Positions 1 to 9,229 of a DNA stretch of 64,000 nucleotides are shown here, piece after piece; position 1 is the first letter of the stretch; each line of letters begins with the position of its first letter. The notes under the pieces are model-generated. The model had not been told where the DNA came from and ran no database searches. It saw only the letters and a list, made by a program, of their open reading frames with translations. Position numbers and translations under genes: made by a program. The stretch is from NCBI RefSeq assembly GCF_005503145.1, contig NZ_SCNV01000046.1, forward strand, positions 1-64,000, written 5' to 3'. Source of the DNA: Burkholderia sp. 4M9327F10. GTDB taxonomy: Bacteria > Pseudomonadota > Gammaproteobacteria > Burkholderiales > Burkholderiaceae.

Positions 1-2034
1 CACCGCAAAACCCACCCCCTGGCCCGTCGATCTGAAGCGCGCCAGAAAGGCTTCCCGCGCAGCCTCGTCCATGCCCTGCTCCTGCGCCCACACCGGCAGA
101 TCGGGATGGCGTTCGCGCATCAGCGCCACGACGCGCTGCAGATAATCGAAACTGCTCAGGAAACCCAGGTAATTGCCGGGTTGCGTGGCGTACTGCCGCG
201 CAATCAGATCGACGATTGGCGCAAGCGAGCGCTCGCGGTCGCGCCAGCGGGTCGACACATGACCGGCCACATGCACTTTCAGTTGCTCCGCGCGAAACGG
301 CCCCTCTACGTCGAGCCAGCGGGTGTTTTCCGGCAGGCCGAGCGTGTCGCGATAGAAATGATGCGGGCTAAGCGTGCCCGAGAACATCACCGTGGTGCGC
401 GCCGCTGCGTAGCGCGGCGCGAGGAATGGCGCGGGAATCACGTTGCGCACGCACAGGGTCGAAGCGGTTCTGGGACGCGCGCCAAGGCGCTCCGGCGCGA
501 GCGTGGTGTCGAACACCGAGTGCTCACTCAGTTGCTCGGCGAGCGCGACGAAATGCATCGCGTCGAAATAGAAACGCAGTTGGGTCTCGTCGATCGACAG
601 CGGCGCTTCGGTCATCTGCGCGGTCACCGCGCCAATCAGGTTTTGCGCCGCGCTCAGGAGGCCGGGCGGGATGTCCGGGTGCACCTGGTAGACGTCGGTC
701 TGGGCGCGATTCAACGCGTTCCACTCGCGATTGAGCCGCTCGAGCGGCTTGCGCAACGCAGTGGGGGCGCTCTTGCGGGCCGCCCGGAATGCGGTTTGCT
801 CCAGCGCGGCCGAGTACATGCGGCGTGCGCGGTCCAGCAGGTTATGCGCTTCGTCGACCAGCACGGCGACCCGCCACTGGTTCACTTGCGTGAGCGCATA
901 CAGCAGCGCGCTGCTGTCGTAGTAGTAGTTGTAATCGCCCACCACCACGTCGCTCCAGCGTGCGAGTTCCTGCGCGAGGTAGTACGGGCAGACGTCGTGC
1001 GCGAGCGCCGCTGCGCGGACTGCCGAGCGGTCCAGGCGGCGCCCCGCCAGTGCCGCGCTGCGGGCGGCGTCGAGGCGGTCGTAGAAGCCGCTTGCGAGTG
1101 GGCAGGAGTCGCCGTGGCAGGCCTTGTCGGGGTGTTCGCAGGCTTTGTCGCGGGCGACCAGTTCCAGTGTGCGCAATGGGAGAGGCGGCCTGGCGGAGGA
1201 ATTCACGACGGCGTTGCCGGGGCTCGCGCTAGCAGCAACGTCTGCCTCGGCGGCTGCACCGGCACTGGCGTGCAGCGTCTCGATCGCATCCAGCGCCAGT
1301 GCGCGCCCCGGCGTTTTGGCGGTCAGGAAGAAGATCCGCTCCACCTGATCCCCGGCGCAGGCCTTCAGCAGCGGAAAAATCGTTGCGAGTGTCTTGCCGA
1401 TACCGGTTGGCGCCTGCGCCATCAGGTTCTGCCCATCGCGCGCCGCACGATACACCGAAACCGCCAGCTCGCGCTGCCCGCTGCGGAACTGGCCGTGCGG
1501 AAAAGCCAGCACGCTCAACGCCGCGTTGCGCGCGCTGCGATGCGCTTCCTCCTGCATGGCCCAGCCGATAAACCGTTCGCACTGCTCGACAAAAAACGCC
1601 TCCAGCTCGGCCGCACTGTGCGATTGCGTCAGGACGGTTTCCTTCTGGCTGCCAATGTCGAAGTACACCAGCGCGACCTGCAATTCGCCCAGCCCGCGTG
1701 TCTGGCACAGCAGATGCCCATAGACGAGCGCCTGGGCCCAATGCAGCACACGGTGATTGTCCGGCATCGCGTCGAGATCGCCGCGATAGGTCTTGATCTC
1801 CTCGAGCCGGTTGAGCGTCGCATCGTAACCGTCGGCGCGGCCGCGCACGCTGAGGCTGCGGTGCGTGCCGCCCAGTGTGATCTCCGATTCGTAGCCGCGC
1901 CCCCGCCGCGAAGCCACGGTGGCGTGTCCAGCAATCCCTTCCGCCGCCGTGGGCGCGGGGGTAAAGCGCAGGTCGAGATCGCCGCGCCGCGCGGTGAACT
2001 CGCACATCGCCCGCACCGCCACCACGTAGCTCAT
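1..2034 (-). CDS. Nuclease-helicase: PD-(D/E)XK domain fused to Fe-S DEAH (Rad3/DinG-type) DNA helicase, 3' end cut off
   Basis: Reading the minus strand from an ATG at 2034 gives an uninterrupted frame to the window edge, so the C-terminus is missing. Residues about 60-110 carry a RecB/Cas4-like nuclease core (GRADG, then EEIKTY, then the QALVY helix motif). The helicase part has Walker A APTGIGKT, four spaced cysteines (KACEHPDKACHGDSCP and later HDVCPYY) typical of the XPD/DinG iron-sulfur cluster, and a DEAH box (LVDEAHNL). The start overlaps the stop of the upstream FAN1 gene by ATGA, so the two are translationally coupled. Such proteins unwind DNA 5' to 3' in repair. Substrate specificity is inferred. 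The family has many members, so DinG itself is not claimed. Confidence 0.85.
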   Translation of the reverse strand, partial: MSYVVAVRAMCEFTARRGDLDLRFTPAPTAAEGIAGHATVASRRGRGYESEITLGGTHRSLSVRGRADGYDATLNRLEEIKTYRGDLDAMPDNHRVLHWAQALVYGHLLCQTRGLGELQVALVYFDIGSQKETVLTQSHSAAELEAFFVEQCERFIGWAMQEEAHRSARNAALSVLAFPHGQFRSGQRELAVSVYRAARDGQNLMAQAPTGIGKTLATIFPLLKACAGDQVERIFFLTAKTPGRALALDAIETLHASAGAAAEADVAASASPGNAVVNSSARPPLPLRTLELVARDKACEHPDKACHGDSCPLASGFYDRLDAARSAALAGRRLDRSAVRAAALAHDVCPYYLAQELARWSDVVVGDYNYYYDSSALLYALTQVNQWRVAVLVDEAHNLLDRARRMYSAALEQTAFRAARKSAPTALRKPLERLNREWNALNRAQTDVYQVHPDIPPGLLSAAQNLIGAVTAQMTEAPLSIDETQLRFYFDAMHFVALAEQLSEHSVFDTTLAPERLGARPRTASTLCVRNVIPAPFLAPRYAAARTTVMFSGTLSPHHFYRDTLGLPENTRWLDVEGPFRAEQLKVHVAGHVSTRWRDRERSLAPIVDLIARQYATQPGNYLGFLSSFDYLQRVVALMRERHPDLPVWAQEQGMDEAAREAFLARFRSTGQGVGFAV

Positions 2035-3791
2035 GCCGCCGCTCCGACGCCGGCTGCGAGTGCATCGTCGGCCCAGCGCACGTCGAGCACCCGCACCGGC
2101 ATGCCGTGCTGCACGCAGTATTCCAGCCAGCGGATCTGGTTGTCCTGCAGACGATCGCCCGGCCCCTTCACCTCGATCAGCTCGTAGCGCCGCTCGCCCG
2201 GCCAGAAGCGCACCAGATCGGGCAGGCCGGACCGGTTGCTGCGGATATCGCGCAGCAAGCGCTCGAACCACAGTTTCAGATGCGTGGCCGGCAGACAGTC
2301 GAGCGCCAGCCCGACCAGTTCGGCTGTCAGCACACCCCAGAACACAAACGGCGACTGCAGGCCGGCTTTGCGCTCCATGTGCCGCAGGATCGTCTCGCGA
2401 TATGCGCCGGTGTCCAGTTGCGCAAGGCAGGCATCAAACTGCGCGGCACGGCGCAGATGAAAATCCGGCGCATGCAGATCGGCCGGGCCGCGCTGGAACG
2501 GATGGAAAAACGCGCCTGGAATCGCCGCAAAAACCGGCTCCCAGCACAGCAGGCCGAATAGCGAGTTGATCAGCGCATTCTCGACGTAATGGACCGGCGC
2601 CTCCGCGCTGCTCAGGTGATCACGCGCGGCATACTCGACGGTAAGCGGCGCACTGGGTCTTGCCAGCACCAGCGCGCTGCGCTCGATACGGCCTGCCGCG
2701 GCCGCCCTCGCCACCGGCTGGCCCAGACGGCGCTGCAAACGCGGCAGCATGCGCGCCACGCGCTGACGCTCCTCTTCGCTTTCCGGCGCTTCGGCCGCCT
2801 GTGCCGCCAGCGTCAAAGCCGCGTCGAAACGATCGCAGCGCTCCAGCACCCGGATGCGCCGATGGCGTGCTCCGGGCCAGACACAGCCGCTATAGACGGC
2901 AAGCGCCGCGTCCCACTGACGGTGACGCTCGCAGTGCTGGCCGACGAGAAACAGCAGCTTGGCGCGACGCGTTTCCAGCCACGGGTTGGCGGTTTCGACG
3001 GCGCCGATCTCGCCGAGCAACGGCTCGACAGAATCGCCCTGCGCGAGCGTTTCAAGCGTTTCGCGGCAGGCTTGCAAGGCGAGATAGCGGTCCACGTCCT
3101 CACGCTGCTGGAACGCCCGCGACGACGGCGCAAACGGCACCGTTTCGTACTGGAACACCCCCAGGTCCGCGAGGACGAACTCGGACCAGTCCTGATGCAG
3201 GTTACCGAAAAACATCAGCCGCAAACGCTCGCACAGCGGCGCAATCACGACGTGGAAAACCGGCTCGGTGGACTGCGGGTTCCAGGCGCCAAAGGGACGC
3301 GCTTCGCCATGCGTGGCCCGCAGCGCGTCGAGCAGATCCGACTTGCGGCTGCCTTTGCGCGCAGGGGCATCGGTGAACATCTGCTGTAGTTCGGGGCGGG
3401 TCGCGAGCGCGAACAGTTCGTCAAGGCTCAGGTACGGCGCGGGGTCGATCCAGCCGAGCGCGATCAGCGGCGCGGCGGCTTGCAACGGACAGCCGATCTC
3501 GTCATACGTCAGCCGGCTCGCTCTGAACAGCGTACCCTTGCGCATCAGCATGCGTACCAGTAACGCCCGGGACGCCTGCGGCAGGCCGCGGAATGCGTCG
3601 AGAAAGCGGCGTTCGTCCGGGCCGAGGATGTCGTCATAGCGCTCGGCAAGCCATGCCAGCGCGCGCTCGAAGTTCAGCAGGTAGTAGAGGGCGGCGGCCG
3701 GCGTCTCAGGTGCGCCGGCCGTGGCTGAAGGCGCGCCGGCCGCGGCAAAGGGAACCTCAGCAGGAGCGACGGAGGGCGCGTCAGGAAGCAT
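2031..3791 (-). CDS. FAN1-type VRR-NUC domain nuclease
   Basis: The 586-residue protein ends in a clear VRR-NUC domain: PDLVRFW followed by ELIEVKGPGDRLQDNQIRW, which contains the PD...ExK catalytic triad and the KGPxDRL loop found in eukaryotic and Pseudomonas FAN1. FAN1 is a structure-specific 5' flap endo/exonuclease that resolves interstrand DNA cross-links. The N-terminal two thirds match the helical, TPR-like organisation of FAN1. The gene is first in an operon with the nuclease-helicase (ATGA overlap). A LexA-type box lies 28-43 bases upstream of the ATG. No strong ribosome-binding site is visible at 3791, so the exact start is less certain than the identity. Confidence 0.88.
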   Translation of the reverse strand: MLPDAPSVAPAEVPFAAAGAPSATAGAPETPAAALYYLLNFERALAWLAERYDDILGPDERRFLDAFRGLPQASRALLVRMLMRKGTLFRASRLTYDEIGCPLQAAAPLIALGWIDPAPYLSLDELFALATRPELQQMFTDAPARKGSRKSDLLDALRATHGEARPFGAWNPQSTEPVFHVVIAPLCERLRLMFFGNLHQDWSEFVLADLGVFQYETVPFAPSSRAFQQREDVDRYLALQACRETLETLAQGDSVEPLLGEIGAVETANPWLETRRAKLLFLVGQHCERHRQWDAALAVYSGCVWPGARHRRIRVLERCDRFDAALTLAAQAAEAPESEEERQRVARMLPRLQRRLGQPVARAAAAGRIERSALVLARPSAPLTVEYAARDHLSSAEAPVHYVENALINSLFGLLCWEPVFAAIPGAFFHPFQRGPADLHAPDFHLRRAAQFDACLAQLDTGAYRETILRHMERKAGLQSPFVFWGVLTAELVGLALDCLPATHLKLWFERLLRDIRSNRSGLPDLVRFWPGERRYELIEVKGPGDRLQDNQIRWLEYCVQHGMPVRVLDVRWADDALAAGVGAAA

Positions 3792-3818
3792 CTGTCACCA
3801 CGGGGCGATCATGGGTAG

Positions 3819-3834
3819 CTGTATGTTTATACAG
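3819..3834 (-). promoter_or_regulatory. LexA (SOS) box upstream of the FAN1-helicase operon
   Basis: The 16-mer CTGTATGTTTATACAG fits the LexA consensus CTG-N10-CAG with the expected AT-rich alternating core. Flanking bases (TAG before, TAA after) also resemble the extended consensus. It sits just upstream of the minus-strand nuclease gene and about 140 bases from the divergent sensor kinase gene. Repression by LexA and induction after DNA damage are inferred. Confidence 0.75.
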
Positions 3835-3976
3835 TAATGATAGCAAAACCAGTGGGACCGGCGCGCCTTCGCGATTACCATGGTCGTCGCCTGGCGACGC
3901 CGAACCGTCTCCGGCGTGCGCCTGACATGCCGTGCCTCGCGCCCCTACCCCAGACCAGCTCGAATGACCCGGGTCA

Positions 3977-5059
3977 ATGAACACTAGCTGCCTCGTCGAT
4001 GAACCCAGACCGCCCAACCCGTGGCGGCGCCTCGTCTGGCCCTGGGCCGCGTTCTGGCTGCTCATGCTCGCCGTCGGGATACAGCAGTCCCTCTGGACAG
4101 GCGAGCTGCATGTCTGGCGGCCGCTCGTCGACTACGGCACGTCCGCGCTCGGCGCCACCCTGCTCCTTGCCGTGCAGATGAAGCGCACCGCGCGGCTCGA
4201 TCGCTTCCTGAACCATCCGCTGCAATGGTTTCTGCGCGCCTGCGCATGGATGCCGCTGCAAATGATCGCCTACCTCAGCGCGATGTTTGCGATGCGCATT
4301 GGCATCTACGCGCTGGGTGGCTTACGGTACAAGCATGGACCGTGGCACGAAGTCCTGGTCTACGAAGCGACGACTTTCACCCTGTACTACACGTTGTTCA
4401 GCGGCATTCATTTCGGCGTGCGCTCGTACCTCGCATGGGCGACCGAACGCCTGCGCACGGAACAGCAGGCCACCCTCGCTCGCGAAGCCCAGCTTGCGCA
4501 GCTGACCCAGCAACTCCAGCCTCATTTTCTGTTCAACGCGCTAAACACCATCTCAGCCCTGATGCACAGCAATCCCGACGCCGCCGACAGGGTGCTCACC
4601 CGCCTCGCGACCCTGTTGCGCGCGGCCACTGACGCGAGCCGGCGCCCCGAACAATCATTGGCCGAGGAGCTGACCTTGCTGCGCGCCTATGCGGACATCA
4701 TGGTGCAACGCTTCGCCGACCGCGTGCAGATTTCGTGGCAGGTGGACGACGCGGCGCAGAACTGCCGCGTACCCACGCTCGGCCTGCAGCCGCTGCTGGA
4801 AAACTGCTTTCACCACGTGGTCGAGCGGCGCAATGCATTCACGCACATCGTGATACGGACGCAACTGAGCGCCGGCATGCTGCATGTCGAGATAGAAGAC
4901 GACGGCGATTTGCAGCAGCTCCCCGCCACACGCGGAGTCGGTCTCGGCAATCTCGTGGACCGCCTGCAGTCGCTGTACGGAACGCGGGCGAGTCTCGAAC
5001 TGAAGCTGCGGCCAGGCGGTGGCCTGATCGCGGAAGTGAGGTTGCCGTGCGCGCGCTGA
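3977..5059 (+). CDS. LytS/YpdA-type membrane sensor histidine kinase
   Basis: This 360-residue protein has four predicted membrane segments (about residues 20-40, 50-68, 83-112 and 127-150). They are followed by a His_kinase domain with the signature LQPHFLFNALNTISALM, phospho-acceptor His183. The ATPase part has an N-box-like QPLLEN (Asn276) and a glycine box GVGLGNLVDRL (about 320-330). It lacks a periplasmic sensor domain, as is usual for the small LytS-like kinases. The stop lies inside the start of the LytTR response regulator gene (13-base overlap), so the two form a two-component system. The stimulus is unknown. Confidence 0.88.
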   Translation: MNTSCLVDEPRPPNPWRRLVWPWAAFWLLMLAVGIQQSLWTGELHVWRPLVDYGTSALGATLLLAVQMKRTARLDRFLNHPLQWFLRACAWMPLQMIAYLSAMFAMRIGIYALGGLRYKHGPWHEVLVYEATTFTLYYTLFSGIHFGVRSYLAWATERLRTEQQATLAREAQLAQLTQQLQPHFLFNALNTISALMHSNPDAADRVLTRLATLLRAATDASRRPEQSLAEELTLLRAYADIMVQRFADRVQISWQVDDAAQNCRVPTLGLQPLLENCFHHVVERRNAFTHIVIRTQLSAGMLHVEIEDDGDLQQLPATRGVGLGNLVDRLQSLYGTRASLELKLRPGGGLIAEVRLPCAR

Positions 5060-5751
5060 TTGTCGATGATGAAGCGCTCGCGCGCAGCAAGCTGCTGCGC
5101 ATGCTTCGCGCGTTTGCCGATGTCGACGTGGTCGGCGAAGCCTCCGACGGCGCGGCGGCTCTCGCGCTGACGATGCAGTTGCGGCCCGACGTGATCTTTC
5201 TCGACGTACAGATGCCCGGGGTGGACGGTTTCGACGTCGCCGCGTCGTTACCGGACGACGCTCCGGCGCTGGTCTTCGTGACCGCCTTCGACCAGTACGC
5301 ATTGCGGGCATTCGACACCCATGCCACCGACTATCTGCTGAAGCCTGTCGAACCGGAGCGACTCGAGCGTGCTGTGCAGCGGCTGCGCGATTCGGTGCGT
5401 GGCGCGACACGCCCGCGGATTGGTGCGCCAACCCAGTTGATGATCGCCGATCGCGGGCAAACCCATGTCGTGCGCTGTGCCGACATCGAATGGCTGGAGG
5501 CCGCCGGCAACTATGTCACGCTCCATCTGCCCGGGCGAACCCTGCTGATCCGCCGCACACTCGCTTCGCTGCTTGACGATCTCGACACCCTGTTTGTCCG
5601 CACGCACCGCGGCGCGGCCGTCGCGCTCACCGCCGTCGCCACCGTGCGGCCACGCAGCAAAGGCGATGCCGTCGTGACGCTGCATAGCGGCGCCGAGGTG
5701 CCGTGCAGCCGGCAGCATCGCGAGGCGCTTATGCAGCGCCTCTTGCAATAA
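5047..5751 (+). CDS. LytTR-family response regulator
   Basis: The 234-residue product begins at GTG 5047 (reading VRALIVDDEALARSK). That start overlaps the kinase gene and gives a normal receiver N-terminus; longer in-frame extensions lack receiver homology. The receiver domain (1-120) has the acidic pair DD, phospho-acceptor Asp53 in FLDVQMPG, and the KP pair in DYLLKPVEP. The C-terminal LytTR DNA-binding domain (about 135-232) shows the typical IEWLEAAGNYVTLHL segment. It is probably phosphorylated by the upstream LytS-like kinase. Target promoters cannot be seen here. Confidence 0.9.
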   Translation: MRALIVDDEALARSKLLRMLRAFADVDVVGEASDGAAALALTMQLRPDVIFLDVQMPGVDGFDVAASLPDDAPALVFVTAFDQYALRAFDTHATDYLLKPVEPERLERAVQRLRDSVRGATRPRIGAPTQLMIADRGQTHVVRCADIEWLEAAGNYVTLHLPGRTLLIRRTLASLLDDLDTLFVRTHRGAAVALTAVATVRPRSKGDAVVTLHSGAEVPCSRQHREALMQRLLQ

Positions 5752-5860
5752 CGCCAATCGCCCGGTTCGTCACACGCAAGACCCGACTCGTCCCAAGTCA
5801 ATTGCCAGGTAACTAGCCTCGAACTACGCTGAACAACATCATCCTGTCGAAGCTCCGATC

Positions 5861-6772
5861 ATGGCCACCTTGCTCATCCTGCTCAAATACGCTGTGTACA
5901 TCGTTCTCGCGTCCTCGATGGCCGAGGCGCTCGTGCTGTCGGTGCGGCACGGTTGGCGCGGCTATGACTGGCGCGCCACCTCCGTGTCGGTGATCGATTT
6001 CCTGGTTCGCGAGTATCCGTTGCAGTGGTTGCTGCCGCTGGCGTTCTGGGGCCATGCGATGGACTGGTTCTGGCAGCACCGGCTCTGGACCTTGCCGATG
6101 AACCATTGGAGCGGCTGGCTCGGCTGCTTCCTCGGCCAGGAGTTCTGCTATTACTGGTTTCACCGCGCGGCGCACCGGACGCGCTGGTTCTGGTGCAACC
6201 ACTCGGTCCATCATTCGCCCAACCAGCTCAACCTCTCTGCCGCGTATCGCTTCGGCTGGTTGGGGCGGCTGACGGGATCCACGGCGTTTTTCGTACTCGC
6301 ACCGCTGTTCGGCATGCCGCCAAAGATCGTACTCCTGATGCTTTCGCTGAACCTGCTCTATCAGTTCTTGCTGCATGCAACATGGATTCCGCGCCTGGGC
6401 CCGCTGGAGTGGATTCTGAACACGCCTTCCGCGCACCGGGTGCATCACGCGTCTAACCTCGAGTACCTGGATGGAAACTATGGCGGCGTGCTGATCGTGT
6501 TCGACCGTTTGTTCAATACGTATATTGCCGAAAAGCCTGGCATACCGTGCCGCTTTGGACTCGTTACGCCGATGACGACCTATAACCTGCTAACGGTCGA
6601 GTTCAATCAATGGCGCGCATTGTGGCGCGATCTGCTCGAGGCGCGGTCCATACGTGAAGTGTGCGGCTATCTCTTCATGCCGCCCGGGTGGCGCCCGGAT
6701 GGCAAGGGGGAGACCACCGCGGATCTCAGACGCCGCATGACTACGCAGTCTTTAGGTGCGCGGCAACCCTAG
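5861..6772 (+). CDS. Sterol desaturase / fatty acid hydroxylase family membrane protein
   Basis: The 303-residue membrane protein carries the three histidine clusters of the fatty acid hydroxylase superfamily: HRAAH (101-105), HSVHH (114-118) and HRVHH (192-196). These bind a di-iron centre that hydroxylates or desaturates lipids. Membrane segments surround the clusters (about 5-25, 52-70, 140-172). No neighbour points to a substrate, so whether it acts on a hopanoid, a fatty acid or an alkylglycerol is open. The start has only a weak ribosome-binding site but matches the normal family N-terminus. Confidence 0.85.
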   Translation: MATLLILLKYAVYIVLASSMAEALVLSVRHGWRGYDWRATSVSVIDFLVREYPLQWLLPLAFWGHAMDWFWQHRLWTLPMNHWSGWLGCFLGQEFCYYWFHRAAHRTRWFWCNHSVHHSPNQLNLSAAYRFGWLGRLTGSTAFFVLAPLFGMPPKIVLLMLSLNLLYQFLLHATWIPRLGPLEWILNTPSAHRVHHASNLEYLDGNYGGVLIVFDRLFNTYIAEKPGIPCRFGLVTPMTTYNLLTVEFNQWRALWRDLLEARSIREVCGYLFMPPGWRPDGKGETTADLRRRMTTQSLGARQP

Positions 6773-6866
6773 GAGAATCCGCAAACGCAAGTAGACATAC
6801 GAGGCCCGCGCGGAAATAATGTGGCACCAACCCCACATCTATTATTCCGGCGAGGAGATCGACACG

Positions 6867-7403
6867 ATGGGTGCACGCGAACTGCTGCTCAAGATGTTCC
6901 GTTATCAGGCCTGGGCTAACGTCGAACTCCTCGACGCAATTGATAGCCTGAGCGCCGAGCATCATTCGGCGGAACGGCATCTTGCCATCCGGCTGATGAA
7001 TCATTGCCTGGTGGTGAACCGGATATTCGCAGCGCATCTTTTGGTCGAAACACATCACTTCGAGTCGGACAATACGCCCCACACACCCGATCTCGCGGAA
7101 CTGCGTGCCGGCCACGCGGCTACCGATCAGTGGTACCTCGACTACGTGGGGACGGTTACGCCCGCGATACTGTCCGAATCGGTAGCCTTTGCCTTCACTG
7201 ATGGCGACAAGGGATACATGACGCGCGACGAGATGCTGACCCACGTCGTCACGCACGGTGGTTATCACCGTGGCGAGGCAGGACGGATTCTGGTCCAGGT
7301 TGCCAACGGTTCGGAACAGGCCGTTAAACTGCCTTGGGACACCTACGCCGTGCATCTCCACAGGACGGAGCCCGAGCGCCGGCTGCAAGGGCAGGCGAAT
7401 TGA
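6867..7403 (+). CDS. DinB-family (DinB-like metal-binding four-helix) protein
   Basis: The 178-residue protein has the DinB superfamily layout: N-terminal RYQAWAN motif, His46 in MNHCLVVNR, and the pair His130/His134 in THGGYHRGEAG. These three histidines form the usual divalent-metal site. I chose ATG 6867 because GAGGAG lies about nine bases upstream; an earlier in-frame ATG at 6819 has no such site. Family members include thiol-dependent transferases and DNA-damage-inducible proteins. Despite the name there is no LexA box in front of this copy. Its substrate is unknown. Confidence 0.85.
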   Translation: MGARELLLKMFRYQAWANVELLDAIDSLSAEHHSAERHLAIRLMNHCLVVNRIFAAHLLVETHHFESDNTPHTPDLAELRAGHAATDQWYLDYVGTVTPAILSESVAFAFTDGDKGYMTRDEMLTHVVTHGGYHRGEAGRILVQVANGSEQAVKLPWDTYAVHLHRTEPERRLQGQAN

Positions 7404-7442
7404 CGGCGTTTCAACGGGAAAATAACAAACCGGCAGTCCGCC

Positions 7443-7997
7443 ATGTCAGATATCGTATCGTTTCTCGTGATGTTCGCCGTCGTAGTCGGCTGCCTTTCGC
7501 TTGTTGTCGTTCAGCTACTCACCGGCGTCCCCTCCCTCTCCTCGAGCGCTGCTGAAGCCGCTGACGCAATCGCGCTATTGAAAGAAGCGAACCTTCCGCA
7601 ACGGGCGATCATCTATGAACTCGGCAGCGGCTGGGGTGCGCTTGTGATCGCGTTGGCGCGCGCGTTCCCGGATGCCCAGGTGCGTGGGATCGAAATGTCG
7701 CCGCTACCCTACTGGATTGCCCGGCTACGGACTCGCAAGATGTCCAATGTGTCGCTGGTCTGGGGAAACTTCAACAAGTGCGACTTAGCGGACGCCGATG
7801 CGGTGACCTGCTATTTGATGCGCAGTCCTATGGTCAAACTGGCGGAGCTTTTCGACGGCATGTTAAAGCCTGGCACGAGTGTCGTCTCGGTGATGTTCTG
7901 GTTTCGCGGTCGCCAGGTCACGGCCACCCGGCAAGGACGCGTGCGGGGAAGCGTTGCGTTGTATAAATGGCCGGCGCTTGAGCGCAAAGCGCTCTAG
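7443..7997 (+). CDS. Membrane-anchored class I SAM-dependent methyltransferase-like protein
   Basis: The 184-residue product starts with one hydrophobic segment (about residues 5-28). This is followed by a Rossmann methyltransferase core: motif I YELGSGWGALV, the acidic end of strand 2 in GIEMSPLPYW, and a motif IV region around GNFNKCDLADADAV. It is short for a methyltransferase, with a small C-terminal part. The substrate is not identifiable. It follows the DinB gene by 39 bases on the same strand, so co-transcription is possible. Confidence 0.7.
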   Translation: MSDIVSFLVMFAVVVGCLSLVVVQLLTGVPSLSSSAAEAADAIALLKEANLPQRAIIYELGSGWGALVIALARAFPDAQVRGIEMSPLPYWIARLRTRKMSNVSLVWGNFNKCDLADADAVTCYLMRSPMVKLAELFDGMLKPGTSVVSVMFWFRGRQVTATRQGRVRGSVALYKWPALERKAL

Positions 7998-8049
7998 CGA
8001 ACCGCTGAGAGGCACGCATGCATGCATTACGTGCGCAGTGATGGCGGCG

Positions 8050-9150
8050 TCAGGACCGGCGCGCTTCGGCCATCAGCCGCTTGAACATCGGCAAGACCTG
8101 CTCGTCCGCCATGGCAAGCAGGCCGTCGCCGACGTAAATCTCAGCCAGACTCCAGCCCGGCACGCCCGACTCCCTGGCTCCGTTGAATAACCAGTACCCT
8201 TGCGTCGAAGCGATCGCATCGCGCCGATCGTTCAGTTCGTCGACGCCTGTCTCGAACAGGACGTGGAGCATATTGACTTGCGGAATACGCGGCAGCGTCC
8301 TGATCCCGTCAATCGCGTTCAGCCCTTCGGCAAAGCTTATGGTCCTCGCATAGAGAGGTTCCATCATGGCAATCCGTGCATCGAAATTCATTGCCGCGGA
8401 AACCAGCATCGGGCTTTGACTAATGAGTCTGCCGCCCATGCGCTGGCGCCAGAGTCTGGCTGCCGCAATGAAGTCTTCGCTGCCCGCGAGAACCGCACCC
8501 GCGATGCCGCCGATTCCCTTGTAAAGCGACACGTAGACCGAGTCGAATCCATCGGCTATTTCAGCGTATGAACGGCCGTAAAAAGCCCGGCACTCCCAAA
8601 GCCTGGCGCCGTCCATATGCAGCGGTATCCCGCGTTCACGAGAGGCCGACTTCAGGGATTCAAGCTCTTCCCATGACGGCAGGCGTCCACCGATCTCGCG
8701 CATCGGCAATTCGACGATCAGACATCCCAACGACTCAGCAAGGTTTGCAATATCGTCCGCCACAATAGGCCTGAAAGGCTGGCCGATTTTTACCCCCTGC
8801 AATCGGAAGAGCGCCTGATAGGCCTGCTCCTCGTGATTTTCCAGGTGCGAGGTGACATGCAGACCGATGCGCGCTGCGCGTTGCCGCTCGGTCCAGATTC
8901 GTACCGCGACGAGTTGGGCCATGGTTCCGCTTGGCACGAATACCGCAGCCGGCTTGCCGAGCAAGGCCGCGATCTTCTGCTCAAAATGCTCGATAAGATC
9001 GCCCTCGCCATAGCGATCGTAATCGACATGATTCGCTTCACACCAATCCGCCATTTGCCGAAATAGCGTTGCGGGCCTCGGCTCGATAAACCCGGACACC
9101 TGGTGCGGGCACTTGCGGCGTAAAAGCTTGCGATCTTGGGCGGATAACAT
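8050..9150 (-). CDS. Threonine aldolase / beta-eliminating lyase family PLP enzyme
   Basis: This 366-residue fold-type I PLP enzyme has YGEG near residue 47, the PSGTMAQL phosphate-binding loop (73-80), the cofactor Asp in HMDGARLWE (Asp180), and the Schiff-base Lys211 in VSLYKGIGG. These match low-specificity L-threonine aldolases (Thr to Gly plus acetaldehyde). The N-terminal 30 residues are unlike the best-known ltaE, so another beta-hydroxy amino acid could be the substrate. It is a single gene, tail to tail with the methyltransferase-like gene; the 52-base gap holds no clear terminator. Confidence 0.78.
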   Translation of the reverse strand: MLSAQDRKLLRRKCPHQVSGFIEPRPATLFRQMADWCEANHVDYDRYGEGDLIEHFEQKIAALLGKPAAVFVPSGTMAQLVAVRIWTERQRAARIGLHVTSHLENHEEQAYQALFRLQGVKIGQPFRPIVADDIANLAESLGCLIVELPMREIGGRLPSWEELESLKSASRERGIPLHMDGARLWECRAFYGRSYAEIADGFDSVYVSLYKGIGGIAGAVLAGSEDFIAAARLWRQRMGGRLISQSPMLVSAAMNFDARIAMMEPLYARTISFAEGLNAIDGIRTLPRIPQVNMLHVLFETGVDELNDRRDAIASTQGYWLFNGARESGVPGWSLAEIYVGDGLLAMADEQVLPMFKRLMAEARRS

Positions 9151-9229
9151 GTTTGGCGGCGGCAGAGTCCGGTGTGGGAGTCAAATCTTAATCTATTTAG
9201 TGCCGCGCACTTCGGAGGCGGCAGCTTCA

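Noticed and set aside
106..2187. A 693-codon open frame on the plus strand opposite the helicase gene
   Set aside because: It has no recognisable domain, is Arg/His-rich and mirrors a well-supported helicase with motifs on the other strand. Such shadows are common in GC-rich DNA.
6867..7403. SOS control of the DinB-family gene
   Set aside because: The name suggests DNA-damage induction, but no CTG-N10-CAG site lies upstream. DinB here is the four-helix family, not DNA polymerase IV.
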